Shown: positions 8,336-16,653 of the stretch, piece after piece
Position numbering within the stretch: position 1 is the stretch's first letter
How the letters are laid out: every line of letters starts with the position of its first letter
NCBI GenBank assembly: GCA_037200985.1
Contig: JBBCGJ010000001.1
Span: forward strand, 2,766,756 to 2,830,755
Reading direction: 5' to 3'
DNA from: Rhizomicrobium sp.
Lineage (GTDB): Bacteria; Pseudomonadota; Alphaproteobacteria; Micropepsales; Micropepsaceae
DNA length: 64,000 bases
Program-made: the position numbers and the translations under genes
Notes under the pieces: generated by a model
What the model saw: the letters and a program-made list of their open reading frames with translations, nothing else
What the model was told of the DNA's origin: nothing
Databases searched by the model: none

Positions 8336-9847
8336 TCAGGTGCCGCAGAAGGTCTGCAGCACGAGTTCGTCCGGCTTGGGCGCCGCCCTATAGGCGGCAA
8401 ATTCCGGCTGGTCGTCATAGGGCTTCGACAGGACCGTCAGCAGTTCCTCGAACGGCGCATAGTCGTCCTTGTCCTGGGCCGCGACGATGGCCGCCTCGAC
8501 GCGATGGTTGCGCGGAATGAAGGCCGGATTGACGGCACGCATGGCGGCCGCCCGCTCCGCCGGCGCGACATGCTCCAGCGCCAGCCGCGCCCGCCATTTG
8601 TCGAGCCAGACGTCGAGCGCCGCGGCATTGTCGAACAGCGCGCGCAAATCCTCGACCGCGCCCGCATCGCCCGCGCTATCGCCGAGCCGGCGGAAGGTCA
8701 GCGTGAAATCGGCGCGGCCGTCCGCCATGTGGCGGAGGAATTCGCCGATCAGCGGCAGGTCGTCGTCATAGGCCTGGCCGAATCCGAACTTCGCCCGCAG
8801 GCCTTCGTAATAGGCCGCCTCGAACCGCGCCGGATAGGCATCGATCGCCGCTTGCGCCGTCTTGATCGCGCCGTCCTCGTCTTCGCCCAGCAATGGCAGC
8901 AGGGCCTGCGCGAAGCGCACCAGGTTCCACTGGGCGATGCGCGGCTGGTTGCCGAAGGCATAGCGGCCGCCCTGGTCGATGGAGCTGAACACCTTCGCCG
9001 GGTCGTAGGCGTCCAGGAAGGCACAGGGGCCGTAATCGATCGTCTCGCCCGCGATGGAGGTATTGTCCGTGTTCATCACGCCATGGATGAAGCCGACAAG
9101 CTGCCAGCGCGCCACCAGGCTCGCCGTCCGCGCGATGACCGCGTCCAGCAGCGCGCGATAGTCGCCCCGCGCCACCTCGGGATAGAGCCGCGCGATCACA
9201 TAGTCCGCGAGCGCGCGCACGCCTTCCGTATCGCCGCGATTGCCGAAATATTCGAACGTGCCGACCCGCACATGGCTGCGCGATACCCGTGTCAGCACCG
9301 CGCCGGGCAGCATGCCCTCCTGGCGGAGCATGCGTTCGCCCGTCGTCACCGCCGCCAGCGTGCGCGTCGTGGGAATGCCGAGCGCCGCCATCGCCTCGCT
9401 GACGATGTATTCGCGCAGCACCGGCCCCAAAGCGGCGCGGCCGTCGCCGTTGCGCGAGAACGGCGTCGGACCGGAGCCCTTGAGCTGAATGTCGTAGCGG
9501 ATGCCGTCGCGCCCCACGACCTCGCCCAGCAGGACGGCGCGGCCGTCGCCCAGGCGCGGCACCCAATTGCCGAATTGATGGCCGGCATAGGCCATGGCGA
9601 TCGGCTCGGCGCCCGCGGGAACGCGGTTGCCGGCCAGCGCCGCGACGCCCTCCGCCGAGGCGAGACGCGCGGGATCGATCCCAAGCCGCCGCGCGAGTTC
9701 GGCGTTGACGCGGATCAGGCGCGGCGCGGCGACCGGCGTCGGCGCCTGCCGCGCATAGAACCGCTCCGGCAGCCGCGCATAGCTGTTGTCGAACGCAAAG
9801 ACCGGCGGCGCGACGCGATCGGCCTCTGCAACGGAAAGCTCGCTCAT
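8336..9847 (-). CDS. selO: Protein adenylyltransferase SelO (YdiU/UPF0061)
   Basis: The 503-residue protein is a pseudokinase-fold AMPylator that transfers AMP from ATP to protein hydroxyls and is linked to redox stress. Family blocks are clear: AYAGHQFGNWVPRLGDGRA near residue 90, the glycine-rich QLKGSGPTPFSR, REYIVSEAMAALGIPTTR, and the metal/active-site segment HGVMNTDNTSI followed by DYGPCAFLD. The start at MSELSVAEAD was chosen because family N-termini begin close to FDNSYARLPE; an extra 19 in-frame residues upstream look non-coding. Length is close to that of other SelO proteins. Confidence 0.93.
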   Translation of the reverse strand: MSELSVAEADRVAPPVFAFDNSYARLPERFYARQAPTPVAAPRLIRVNAELARRLGIDPARLASAEGVAALAGNRVPAGAEPIAMAYAGHQFGNWVPRLGDGRAVLLGEVVGRDGIRYDIQLKGSGPTPFSRNGDGRAALGPVLREYIVSEAMAALGIPTTRTLAAVTTGERMLRQEGMLPGAVLTRVSRSHVRVGTFEYFGNRGDTEGVRALADYVIARLYPEVARGDYRALLDAVIARTASLVARWQLVGFIHGVMNTDNTSIAGETIDYGPCAFLDAYDPAKVFSSIDQGGRYAFGNQPRIAQWNLVRFAQALLPLLGEDEDGAIKTAQAAIDAYPARFEAAYYEGLRAKFGFGQAYDDDLPLIGEFLRHMADGRADFTLTFRRLGDSAGDAGAVEDLRALFDNAAALDVWLDKWRARLALEHVAPAERAAAMRAVNPAFIPRNHRVEAAIVAAQDKDDYAPFEELLTVLSKPYDDQPEFAAYRAAPKPDELVLQTFCGT

Positions 9848-9963
9848 GCGCGGCACTATATCAGCACCGCGATGCCGCGCGCGACCGAATTGCCGGGTTC
9901 CCAACCTTGCGAGAGGCGGACGGCCCGCCCTAGCCTTTCGCGCTCTTGCCAGTCGGGACGTCC

Positions 9964-11775
9964 ATGCTCAGCCGCCGCGAATTCCTCGCCTCGACCGCCG
10001 CCGGCGCGCTCGCCGCGCAACCGATACCGCTCCAGGCCGCGTCCGGCGAGGCGGCCAGGCTCGATGCGCTGCTCGATGCCATCTTCCAGGAGACGCTGCG
10101 GCAGAACCCGGAGGGCGCGACGCAGCTCGGCTTCGACAAGGGACCGAACGCCGACCTCAAGAGCAGGCTGCGCGATGAATCGCCCGCCGGCATCGCCGCC
10201 GCGAAGGCGCGGACCGCCGACCAGCTCCGCCGCCTCAGGCAGATCGACGCGACCGCGCTGACCGGCCTGGACCGGGTGAACTACGATACCCTTCTTTACA
10301 CACGGGAGTCGGCGGCCGCGATCAACGCTTTCGATTTCGGCGGCACGTCCTACGGCCCCTCGCCCTATGTGGTGAGCCAGCTCACCGGCGCCTACCAGTC
10401 GGTGCCCGATTTCCTCGACACCAAGCACCGTATCGACGTCGCGTCCGATGCCGACGCCTATCTCGCGCGGCTGGGCGCCTTCGCCGGTCAGATCGCCGGC
10501 AACACCGAGCGCATGCGGCACGACGCGGCGCAAGGCGTCGTGCCGCCGGACTTCCTGCTCGACCGCGCGCTGGAGCAGATGACCGCGACGCGCACCACCG
10601 CCGACAAGTCGCTTCTCGTCACGTCCATCGCGCGCCGCGCGAAGGAGAAAGGCCTTGGCGACGACTATCCGGCGAAGGCCGCCGCGATCTACGACGCGCA
10701 GATCGGCCCGGCGCTGGACGGGCTGATCGCGGAGACCAAGATGCTGCGCGCCGCCGCCGTGCACGATGCGGGCCTGTGGCGGTTCGCCCAGGGCGAGGCG
10801 TTCTACGCCGCGGCGCTGCGTTCCACGACGACGACCGGCCTTTCGCCCGACGCGATCCATCGGCTCGGCCTCGACCAGGGCAAGGAGATCGCGGCGCGGA
10901 TCGACACGCTCCTGCAAAAGCAGGGCATGACGCAGGGCACGGTCGGCGAGCGCATCCTCGCGCTCTATCAGCAGGAGGTCTATCCCAACACCGACGACGG
11001 CAAGGCGCAGTGCATCGCCTATTGCAACCAGCGGCTGGCCGAGATCCGCCCGCACCTGCCGAGCGTCTTCCGGCGCCTGCCGGATTACAAATTCGAAGTC
11101 CGCCGCGTGCCGCTGCAGACCGAACCCGGTGCGGCCTCGGCCTTCTCGCAGGCGCCGACGCTCGACGGCACGCGCCCCGGCATCGTCTATTTCAATCTGC
11201 ACGACAGCGCCGAATGGCCCAAATGGTGCCTCTCCACGACGGTCTTCCACGAGGGCCTGCCCGGCCATCAGCTCGAGGGCGGGCTCGCGCTTGCCAATAC
11301 GAACCTGCCGCTGATTCGCAAGATCACCGGCTTCTCGGGCTATGCCGAAGGCTGGGCGCTCTACGCCGAACAGCTCGCCGACGAGATCGGCATGTATGAC
11401 GACGATCCCCTGGGCCGCATCGGCTATCTGAAATTCCAGCTCTTCCGCGCCAACCGCTGCGTCGTTGACACCGGCGTCCATCACCTGAAATGGAGCCGCG
11501 AACAGGCGGTCCGCTATTTCGTCGAGCATGGCGGCGACGCACCCGGTTTCGCCGCGCGCGAGGTCGAGCGCTATTGCGCCACGCCCGGACAGGCGTGCAG
11601 CTACAAGCTCGGCCACACCGTATGGACGAAGGCACGCGAGCGCGCGCGCACCGCGCTCGGCGCGAAATACGACATCAAGGACTTCCACGAAGCCGGCCTC
11701 GACTGCGGCCGGGTGCCGCTCGACGTGCTCGACGGCGTGATCGACCGCTATATCGCGGCGAAGGCCGCGGGCTGA
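9964..11775 (+). CDS. DUF885 family zinc metallopeptidase-like protein with Tat signal
   Basis: The 603-residue protein starts with a twin-arginine signal (SRREFLASTAAGALA), so it is probably exported folded to the periplasm. The C-terminal half carries the HExxxH-type motif FHEGLPGHQLEGG. A downstream YAEGWALYAEQLADEIG block follows, in which a glutamate is the likely third metal ligand, then the FRANRCVVDTGVH and PGQACSYKLG blocks that define DUF885. These proteins are treated as secreted carboxypeptidase-like enzymes of uncertain substrate. ATG 9964 puts the signal at the N-terminus; an ATG 18 bases upstream is possible. Confidence 0.85.
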   Translation: MLSRREFLASTAAGALAAQPIPLQAASGEAARLDALLDAIFQETLRQNPEGATQLGFDKGPNADLKSRLRDESPAGIAAAKARTADQLRRLRQIDATALTGLDRVNYDTLLYTRESAAAINAFDFGGTSYGPSPYVVSQLTGAYQSVPDFLDTKHRIDVASDADAYLARLGAFAGQIAGNTERMRHDAAQGVVPPDFLLDRALEQMTATRTTADKSLLVTSIARRAKEKGLGDDYPAKAAAIYDAQIGPALDGLIAETKMLRAAAVHDAGLWRFAQGEAFYAAALRSTTTTGLSPDAIHRLGLDQGKEIAARIDTLLQKQGMTQGTVGERILALYQQEVYPNTDDGKAQCIAYCNQRLAEIRPHLPSVFRRLPDYKFEVRRVPLQTEPGAASAFSQAPTLDGTRPGIVYFNLHDSAEWPKWCLSTTVFHEGLPGHQLEGGLALANTNLPLIRKITGFSGYAEGWALYAEQLADEIGMYDDDPLGRIGYLKFQLFRANRCVVDTGVHHLKWSREQAVRYFVEHGGDAPGFAAREVERYCATPGQACSYKLGHTVWTKARERARTALGAKYDIKDFHEAGLDCGRVPLDVLDGVIDRYIAAKAAG

Positions 11776-11784
11776 GCGGCGGCC

Positions 11785-12186
11785 TTACGGCTTGAACTTC
11801 TTCGGGATGGCGGCGGCCTCGGCCGAGGTGAGCGGCGTCATCGTCTTGACGATGCAGGCGGACTGGATGCCGCCCGGGCTCTGCGCCACCTTGATGTCCC
11901 AGTCGATCGCGGAACACACCGAGTTGGTGCCGTGCCATTCGGTGATGAGATAGGCGGACGGCCACAGCAGCGCCGGGCAGGACGCGGCCAGATCCAGGCG
12001 ATAATATTGGTGCAGGTTCACCCGGACATTGATCGTCTTGGCGTCCGCGGCCTTCCAATTCTCGAAATTGCTGACCAGGAAACAGGCCGGAGCCTTCGTC
12101 GGTGCCGGCGGCTCGTCGGCGCGGGCGGCGGCCCCCGTCAGCGCCAGACCGAGAGCAGAAGCGAAGATGAAAATCGGTAGCTTCAT
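11785..12186 (-). CDS. Secreted DUF6491 family protein
   Basis: The 133-residue protein has a Sec signal (MKLPIFIFASALGLALTGAAARA) and a mature domain with three cysteines, including ACFLVSNFENWKAAD, YYRLDLAASCPALLW and VCSAIDWDIKV. The pattern matches DUF6491, a small exported alphaproteobacterial family with no known function. An AT-rich 117-base gap upstream (12187-12303) probably holds its promoter. It converges with the DUF885 gene. Confidence 0.75.
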   Translation of the reverse strand: MKLPIFIFASALGLALTGAAARADEPPAPTKAPACFLVSNFENWKAADAKTINVRVNLHQYYRLDLAASCPALLWPSAYLITEWHGTNSVCSAIDWDIKVAQSPGGIQSACIVKTMTPLTSAEAAAIPKKFKP

Positions 12187-12303
12187 GATACGATAAACTC
12201 CACGAAAGGCCCTCGGTCAGTATATCGAACCTCGGCCCTCGTGGATCAATATTCTAGGTCTCGAATATCGCAAATTTTATAATCGTATCATTTCGTCCGT
12301 AAA

Positions 12304-13134
12304 TCAGCGCCGCTTCGCCTTGTCGTAAGGGGCGAGGCCCGGCTTGTAGGTCTTGTCGTCGATGAATTGCCTTATGCCTTCCTTGCGGCCGACATCGTCG
12401 AAGCTGTTGGCCGCTTCCTGGGCGCGGATCAGATAGTCTTCGGCGTTTTCATAGGTCATCTCGCGCACGCGCCGCACCGCATCCTTGGCAGCCTTCAGGG
12501 TCACGGGATTCTTCTGCAGCAGAACCTGCGCCACCTCGCGCACCCGCGCCTCGAGCTTGGCCAGCGGCACCGCCTCGTTGACGAGGCGCCACTCGGCCGC
12601 TTTCCTGCCGTCGATCATCTCGCCGGTAAGCGCATGATACATCGCATCGCGCATCGGCATCAGCTCGGTGGCGACCTTGGTCGCGCCGCCGCCGGGCAGG
12701 ATGCCCCAATTGATCTCGCTGAGGCCGAACTTCGCCTCCTCCGCCGCGAAGGCGAGGTCGCAGGCGAAAAGCGGACCGTAGCCGCCGCCGAAGCACCAGC
12801 CATTGACCATCGCGATGGTCGGCTTCTGGTACCAGCGCAGCTGGCGCCACCAGGTATAGGCCGCGCGCTGGGCGCGCCGCGTACCGGAGAGGCCCTGCGC
12901 CTCGGTCTCGCGGAAATATTCCTTGAGGTCCATGCCGGCGGACCAGGCCTCGCCCTCGCCGGTCAGCACCAGCACGCCGACATCGTCGCGGAATTCGAGA
13001 TGGTCGAGCGCCAAGGCCATCTCGCGGTTGAGGGTCGGGCTCATCGCGTTGCGCTTGGCCGGGCGGGCGAAGCGCAGCCAGCCGATGCCGCTGTCGATGG
13101 AATAGGAGACGGTGGTGAAGGTGGGTTCGGACAC
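12304..13134 (-). CDS. Feruloyl/hydroxycinnamoyl-CoA hydratase-lyase homologue
   Basis: The 276-residue crotonase-fold protein has the same length as Pseudomonas HCHL, the enzyme that hydrates feruloyl-CoA and splits it to vanillin and acetyl-CoA. Signature blocks are closely kept: KRNAMSPTLNREM, GEAWSAGMDLKEYFRE, MVNGWCFGGGYGPL, FGLSEINWGI and the late EDYL. The catalytic Glu (E140 here) and a tyrosine (Y234) are retained. The serine I recall at HCHL position 123 is Gly120 here. The start is GTG at 13132-13134. It follows a VOC gene by 12 bases in one transcript. A coumaroyl- or feruloyl-CoA substrate is likely; cleavage rather than simple hydration is inferred. Confidence 0.8.
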   Translation of the reverse strand: MSEPTFTTVSYSIDSGIGWLRFARPAKRNAMSPTLNREMALALDHLEFRDDVGVLVLTGEGEAWSAGMDLKEYFRETEAQGLSGTRRAQRAAYTWWRQLRWYQKPTIAMVNGWCFGGGYGPLFACDLAFAAEEAKFGLSEINWGILPGGGATKVATELMPMRDAMYHALTGEMIDGRKAAEWRLVNEAVPLAKLEARVREVAQVLLQKNPVTLKAAKDAVRRVREMTYENAEDYLIRAQEAANSFDDVGRKEGIRQFIDDKTYKPGLAPYDKAKRR

Positions 13135-13146
13135 GGGCTTTCTCTC

Positions 13147-13686
13147 TTAGCCGAAGGAACGGACGGGGTTGGTGCCATCCCAGGTCAACGCGGCGCCATA
13201 GAAGCCGCCGAAGGCGCGCTCCATGCCGGGGCTGGTTTCGATCAACTCGACGAAGCCCGGCAGCGCACCCTTGGTTTCGAGATACGCCACCTCGCCGCCG
13301 GTCGGCACGCCGAGGCGGAACGCGACCTCCATGCCCATCGCCTCGTAGCGCGCCAGGTCGCCGGCGAAATCGGCGCTCGCGATGCCCCAATGGTGGAAGC
13401 CGTGGCCGCTTCTGTCGATCAGCTCCTTGTAGACGGACGGATGATCGTCATTGGGCTGGATCAGCTCGATGTTCATGTGCCCGGCGAACGACATCGCCAG
13501 GGTGATATCGGCCTTGGACGGCTTGCCGCGATAGACCGGATCGACGCCGGTGAAATGATCGAGCACGAACCACGGCCCGACGTTCAGGCGCTTGACCCAT
13601 TCGTCGATCGCCGCGCGCAGGTCCTTCACGACATAGGCCATCTGCATGATGCCCTTGTCGGGCTGGCCGAAATTCAGATGCGCCAT
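13147..13686 (-). CDS. VOC (glyoxalase/bleomycin-resistance fold) protein
   Basis: The 179-residue protein has two vicinal-oxygen-chelate halves. Candidate metal ligands are Q/H residues in MQMAYVVKDL and GHGFHHWGIAS and a glutamate in GFVELIE. It resembles the Glyoxalase_4 group, which includes epimerases and lactoyl-glutathione-lyase-like proteins. The start at MAHLNFG follows a GGGGGAGC Shine-Dalgarno. It leads the two-gene unit with the hydratase-lyase, so a role on a phenylpropanoid-CoA or its product is plausible, but the reaction is unknown. Confidence 0.75.
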   Translation of the reverse strand: MAHLNFGQPDKGIMQMAYVVKDLRAAIDEWVKRLNVGPWFVLDHFTGVDPVYRGKPSKADITLAMSFAGHMNIELIQPNDDHPSVYKELIDRSGHGFHHWGIASADFAGDLARYEAMGMEVAFRLGVPTGGEVAYLETKGALPGFVELIETSPGMERAFGGFYGAALTWDGTNPVRSFG

Positions 13687-13746
13687 GCGCGCTCCCCCTG
13701 TCCCGTTATTTGTAAGCAACACACACGATGTTAGCGCAAGCCATAT

Positions 13747-13766
13747 CCGCCTTGCAAACAAGGCGG
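13747..13766. terminator. Hairpin between fdsA and the VOC gene
   Basis: CCGCCTTG-CAAA-CAAGGCGG is a perfect 8-bp stem with a 4-base loop, 40 bases past the fdsA stop and 60 bases before the VOC start, all on the minus strand. There is no U-run after it, so it may be a weak terminator or an operator for the VOC/hydratase unit. Confidence 0.4.
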
Positions 13767-13806
13767 CTGGGCCGTCCTGACCGATTGATGCGTTGCGGCG
13801 GCGGGC

Positions 13807-16653
13807 CTATTCCGCGGCGGCCACGGGTGCGGCGATCTGCCGGCTCTCGCTGCTGTGCTTGCGATAGGCGTCCTGCCATTCGGTCGGGCCGTTGGACGGC
13901 GCAACCTGGACCGCGGTCACCTTGTATTCCGGGCAGTTGGTCGCCCAGTCGGAATACTCGGTCGTCACGACATTGGCCTGGGTGCCGGGATGGTGGAACG
14001 TCGTGTAGACGACGCCCGGCGCCATGCGGTCCGAGACCAGGGCGCGCAGCGCGGTCGAGCCCGCACGGCTCTGCAGCTTGACCCAGTCGCCGTCGCGGAT
14101 GCCGCGCTCCTCGGCATCGTGCGGATGGATCTCCAGCCGGTCTTCCTGATGCCATGCCACATTGGCGGTGCGGCGCGTCTGGGCGCCGACATTATATTGG
14201 CTGAGGATACGTCCGGTGGTGAGCAGCAGCGGGAAGCGCGGACCGACCTTCTCGTCCGTCGCGACATATTCCGTCAGCACGAAATTGCCCTTGCCGCGCA
14301 CGAAATTGCCGATATGCATCACCGGCGTTCCTTCCGGTGCCCTGTCGTTGCACGGCCACTGGATAGACCCCATTTCCTCCAGCTTCTCGTAGCTGACGCC
14401 CGTGAAGGTCGGCGTGAGGCGCGCGATCTCGTCCATGATCTGCGACGGATGATCGTAAGGCATGGGAATGCCCATCGCCTCCGCCAGCCTTAGCGTGACT
14501 TCCCAGTCGGCGAGGCCGGCCTTCGGCGCCATCACCTTGCGCACGCGCTGGATACGCCGTTCGGCATTGGTGAAGGTGCCGTCCTTCTCCAGGAAGGTCG
14601 AGCCCGGCAGGAAGACATGCGCATAGTCGGCGGTCTCGTTGAGGAACAGGTCGTGCACCACGACGCATTCCATCGCCGCGAGGCCGGCCATGACGTGCTT
14701 GGTGTTGGGATCGGATTGCAGGATGTCCTCGCCCTGGATGTAGATGCCCTTGAAGCGGCCCTCGACGGCCGCATCGAGCATGTTGGGGATACGCAGCCCA
14801 GGCTCGTGGTCGAGCGCGCCGCCCCAGACGGATTCGAACAAGGCGCGCGCCGCCTCGTCCGAGACATGGCGGTAGCCGGAGAGCTCATGCGGAAACGAGC
14901 CCATGTCGCACGCGCCCTGGACATTGTTCTGGCCGCGCAGCGGATTCACGCCGACGCCCTCTCGGCCGATATTGCCGGTCGCCATGGCGAGATTGGCGAT
15001 GGCCATGACGGTCGTGCTGCCCTGGCTGTGCTCGGTCACGCCGAGCCCGTAATAGATCGCGGAGTTGGGCCCTTTCGCGTAGAGCCGCGCGGCGCCGCGC
15101 ACCAGATCCGCCGGCACGCCGGTGAAGATTTCCGTCGCTTCCGGGCTGCGCGACGGATCGGCGACGAAGGCCGACCATTCGGCAAAGGACTCGGCATCGC
15201 CGCGCTCGCGCACGAAATCCTTGGCGACCAGCCCTTCGGTCACGATGACATGCGCCAGCGCGGTCAGCATCGCGACATTGGTGCCGGGCTTCAGCGGCAG
15301 GTGATAGTCGGCGGCGACATGCGGCGTGTGCACCAGGTCGATGCGGCGCGGATCGATCACGATCAGCTTGGCGCCCTCGCGCAGCCGCTTCTTCATGCGC
15401 GAGGCGAAGACGGGATGGCCGTCGGTCGGGTTGGCGCCGATGACCAGGATGACGTCCGCCTGCTCGACGGAATCGAAATCCTGCGTCCCGGCCGAGGTTC
15501 CGAACGCCGTCTTGAGGCCGTAGCCGGTGGGCGAGTGGCAGACGCGGGCGCAGGTGTCGACATTGTTGTTGCCGAAGACGTGGCGCACCAGCTTCTGGAC
15601 GAGATAGGCCTCTTCGTTGGTGCAGCGCGACGACGTGATGCCGCCGAGCGCGTTCCGGCCATATTTCGCCTGGATGCGCTTGAATTCCGACGCCGTATGG
15701 GCGAACGCCTCGTCCCAGCTTACCTCGCGCCACGGATCGGCGATGTTCGCGCGGATCATGGGCTTCAGGATGCGGTCCTTGTGCTGGGCATAGCCCCAGG
15801 CGAAGCGGCCCTTGACGCAGGAATGGCCGTGATTGGCCTTGCCGTCCTTGTGCGGCACCATGCGCACGACTTCCTCGCCGCGCATCTCCGCCTTGAAGGT
15901 GCAGCCGACGCCGCAATAAGCGCAGGTCGTGACCGCGGAATGCTCCGGCTGGCCGATGGCGATGACGGATTTCTCGATCAGCGTCGCGGTCGGGCAGGCC
16001 TGCACGCAGGCGCCGCAGGAGACGCATTCGGAATCGAAGAAGTCTTCGGCCGCGCCGGCCGTGACGCGCGATTCAAAGCCGCGCGCCCCGATGGTCAGCG
16101 CGAAAGTGCCCTGCACTTCCTCGCAGGCCCGCACGCAACGCGAGCAGACGATGCATTTCGACGGGTCATAGGTAAAATACGGGTTGGACTCGTCCTTCGT
16201 GTCTTCCAGATGATTGTCGCCGGTATAGCCGTAGCGGATCTCGCGCAGGCCGACCGCGCTCGCCATGTCCTGCAATTCGCAGTCGCCATTGGCGGCGCAG
16301 GTCAGGCAATCCAGCGGATGGTCGGAGATATAGAGCTCCATCACGCCGCGGCGCAGCTTCTTCAGCCGCTCCGACTGCGTGCGCACTTTCATGCCCCCGG
16401 CCACCGGCGTCGTGCAGGAGGCCGGCGTGCCCGGCCGGCCGTCGATCTCGACGAGGCAGAGCCGGCAGGAGCCGAAGGCCTTGACGTTGTCGGTCGCGCA
16501 GAGCTTGGGGACGGCGACGCCGGCCTCCATCGCCGCGCGCATGATCGAGGTGCCTTCGGGCACGTCGAGCGTCTTGCCGTCGATGGAAACGCGCACGCGC
16601 TTGCCCGCCTTGGAGGCGGGGGTTCCGTAGTCGATGTCCTCGATCAGACTCAT
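13807..16653 (-). CDS. fdsA: NAD-dependent formate dehydrogenase, catalytic alpha subunit
   Basis: The 948-residue subunit oxidises formate to CO2 at a molybdenum bis-MGD centre. In order it shows a [2Fe-2S] domain (C52, C63, C66, C80), a His/Cys cluster (H112, C116, C119, C125), two ferredoxin clusters (C167/170/173/177 and C210/213/216/220), a Mo-proximal [4Fe-4S] set (C244, C247, C251, C279) and the Mo ligand C372 in ARVCHSPTG. Cys instead of selenocysteine is typical of this cytoplasmic type. The start ATG overlaps the fdsB stop by four bases. The window holds no fdsC/fdhD or fdsD accessory gene. Confidence 0.95.
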   Translation of the reverse strand: MSLIEDIDYGTPASKAGKRVRVSIDGKTLDVPEGTSIMRAAMEAGVAVPKLCATDNVKAFGSCRLCLVEIDGRPGTPASCTTPVAGGMKVRTQSERLKKLRRGVMELYISDHPLDCLTCAANGDCELQDMASAVGLREIRYGYTGDNHLEDTKDESNPYFTYDPSKCIVCSRCVRACEEVQGTFALTIGARGFESRVTAGAAEDFFDSECVSCGACVQACPTATLIEKSVIAIGQPEHSAVTTCAYCGVGCTFKAEMRGEEVVRMVPHKDGKANHGHSCVKGRFAWGYAQHKDRILKPMIRANIADPWREVSWDEAFAHTASEFKRIQAKYGRNALGGITSSRCTNEEAYLVQKLVRHVFGNNNVDTCARVCHSPTGYGLKTAFGTSAGTQDFDSVEQADVILVIGANPTDGHPVFASRMKKRLREGAKLIVIDPRRIDLVHTPHVAADYHLPLKPGTNVAMLTALAHVIVTEGLVAKDFVRERGDAESFAEWSAFVADPSRSPEATEIFTGVPADLVRGAARLYAKGPNSAIYYGLGVTEHSQGSTTVMAIANLAMATGNIGREGVGVNPLRGQNNVQGACDMGSFPHELSGYRHVSDEAARALFESVWGGALDHEPGLRIPNMLDAAVEGRFKGIYIQGEDILQSDPNTKHVMAGLAAMECVVVHDLFLNETADYAHVFLPGSTFLEKDGTFTNAERRIQRVRKVMAPKAGLADWEVTLRLAEAMGIPMPYDHPSQIMDEIARLTPTFTGVSYEKLEEMGSIQWPCNDRAPEGTPVMHIGNFVRGKGNFVLTEYVATDEKVGPRFPLLLTTGRILSQYNVGAQTRRTANVAWHQEDRLEIHPHDAEERGIRDGDWVKLQSRAGSTALRALVSDRMAPGVVYTTFHHPGTQANVVTTEYSDWATNCPEYKVTAVQVAPSNGPTEWQDAYRKHSSESRQIAAPVAAAE

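Noticed and set aside
6877..8418. 513-codon minus-strand open frame over the AmpG-like transporter
   Set aside because: It is a shadow of a clear membrane transporter on the plus strand; its composition is charged and low complexity.
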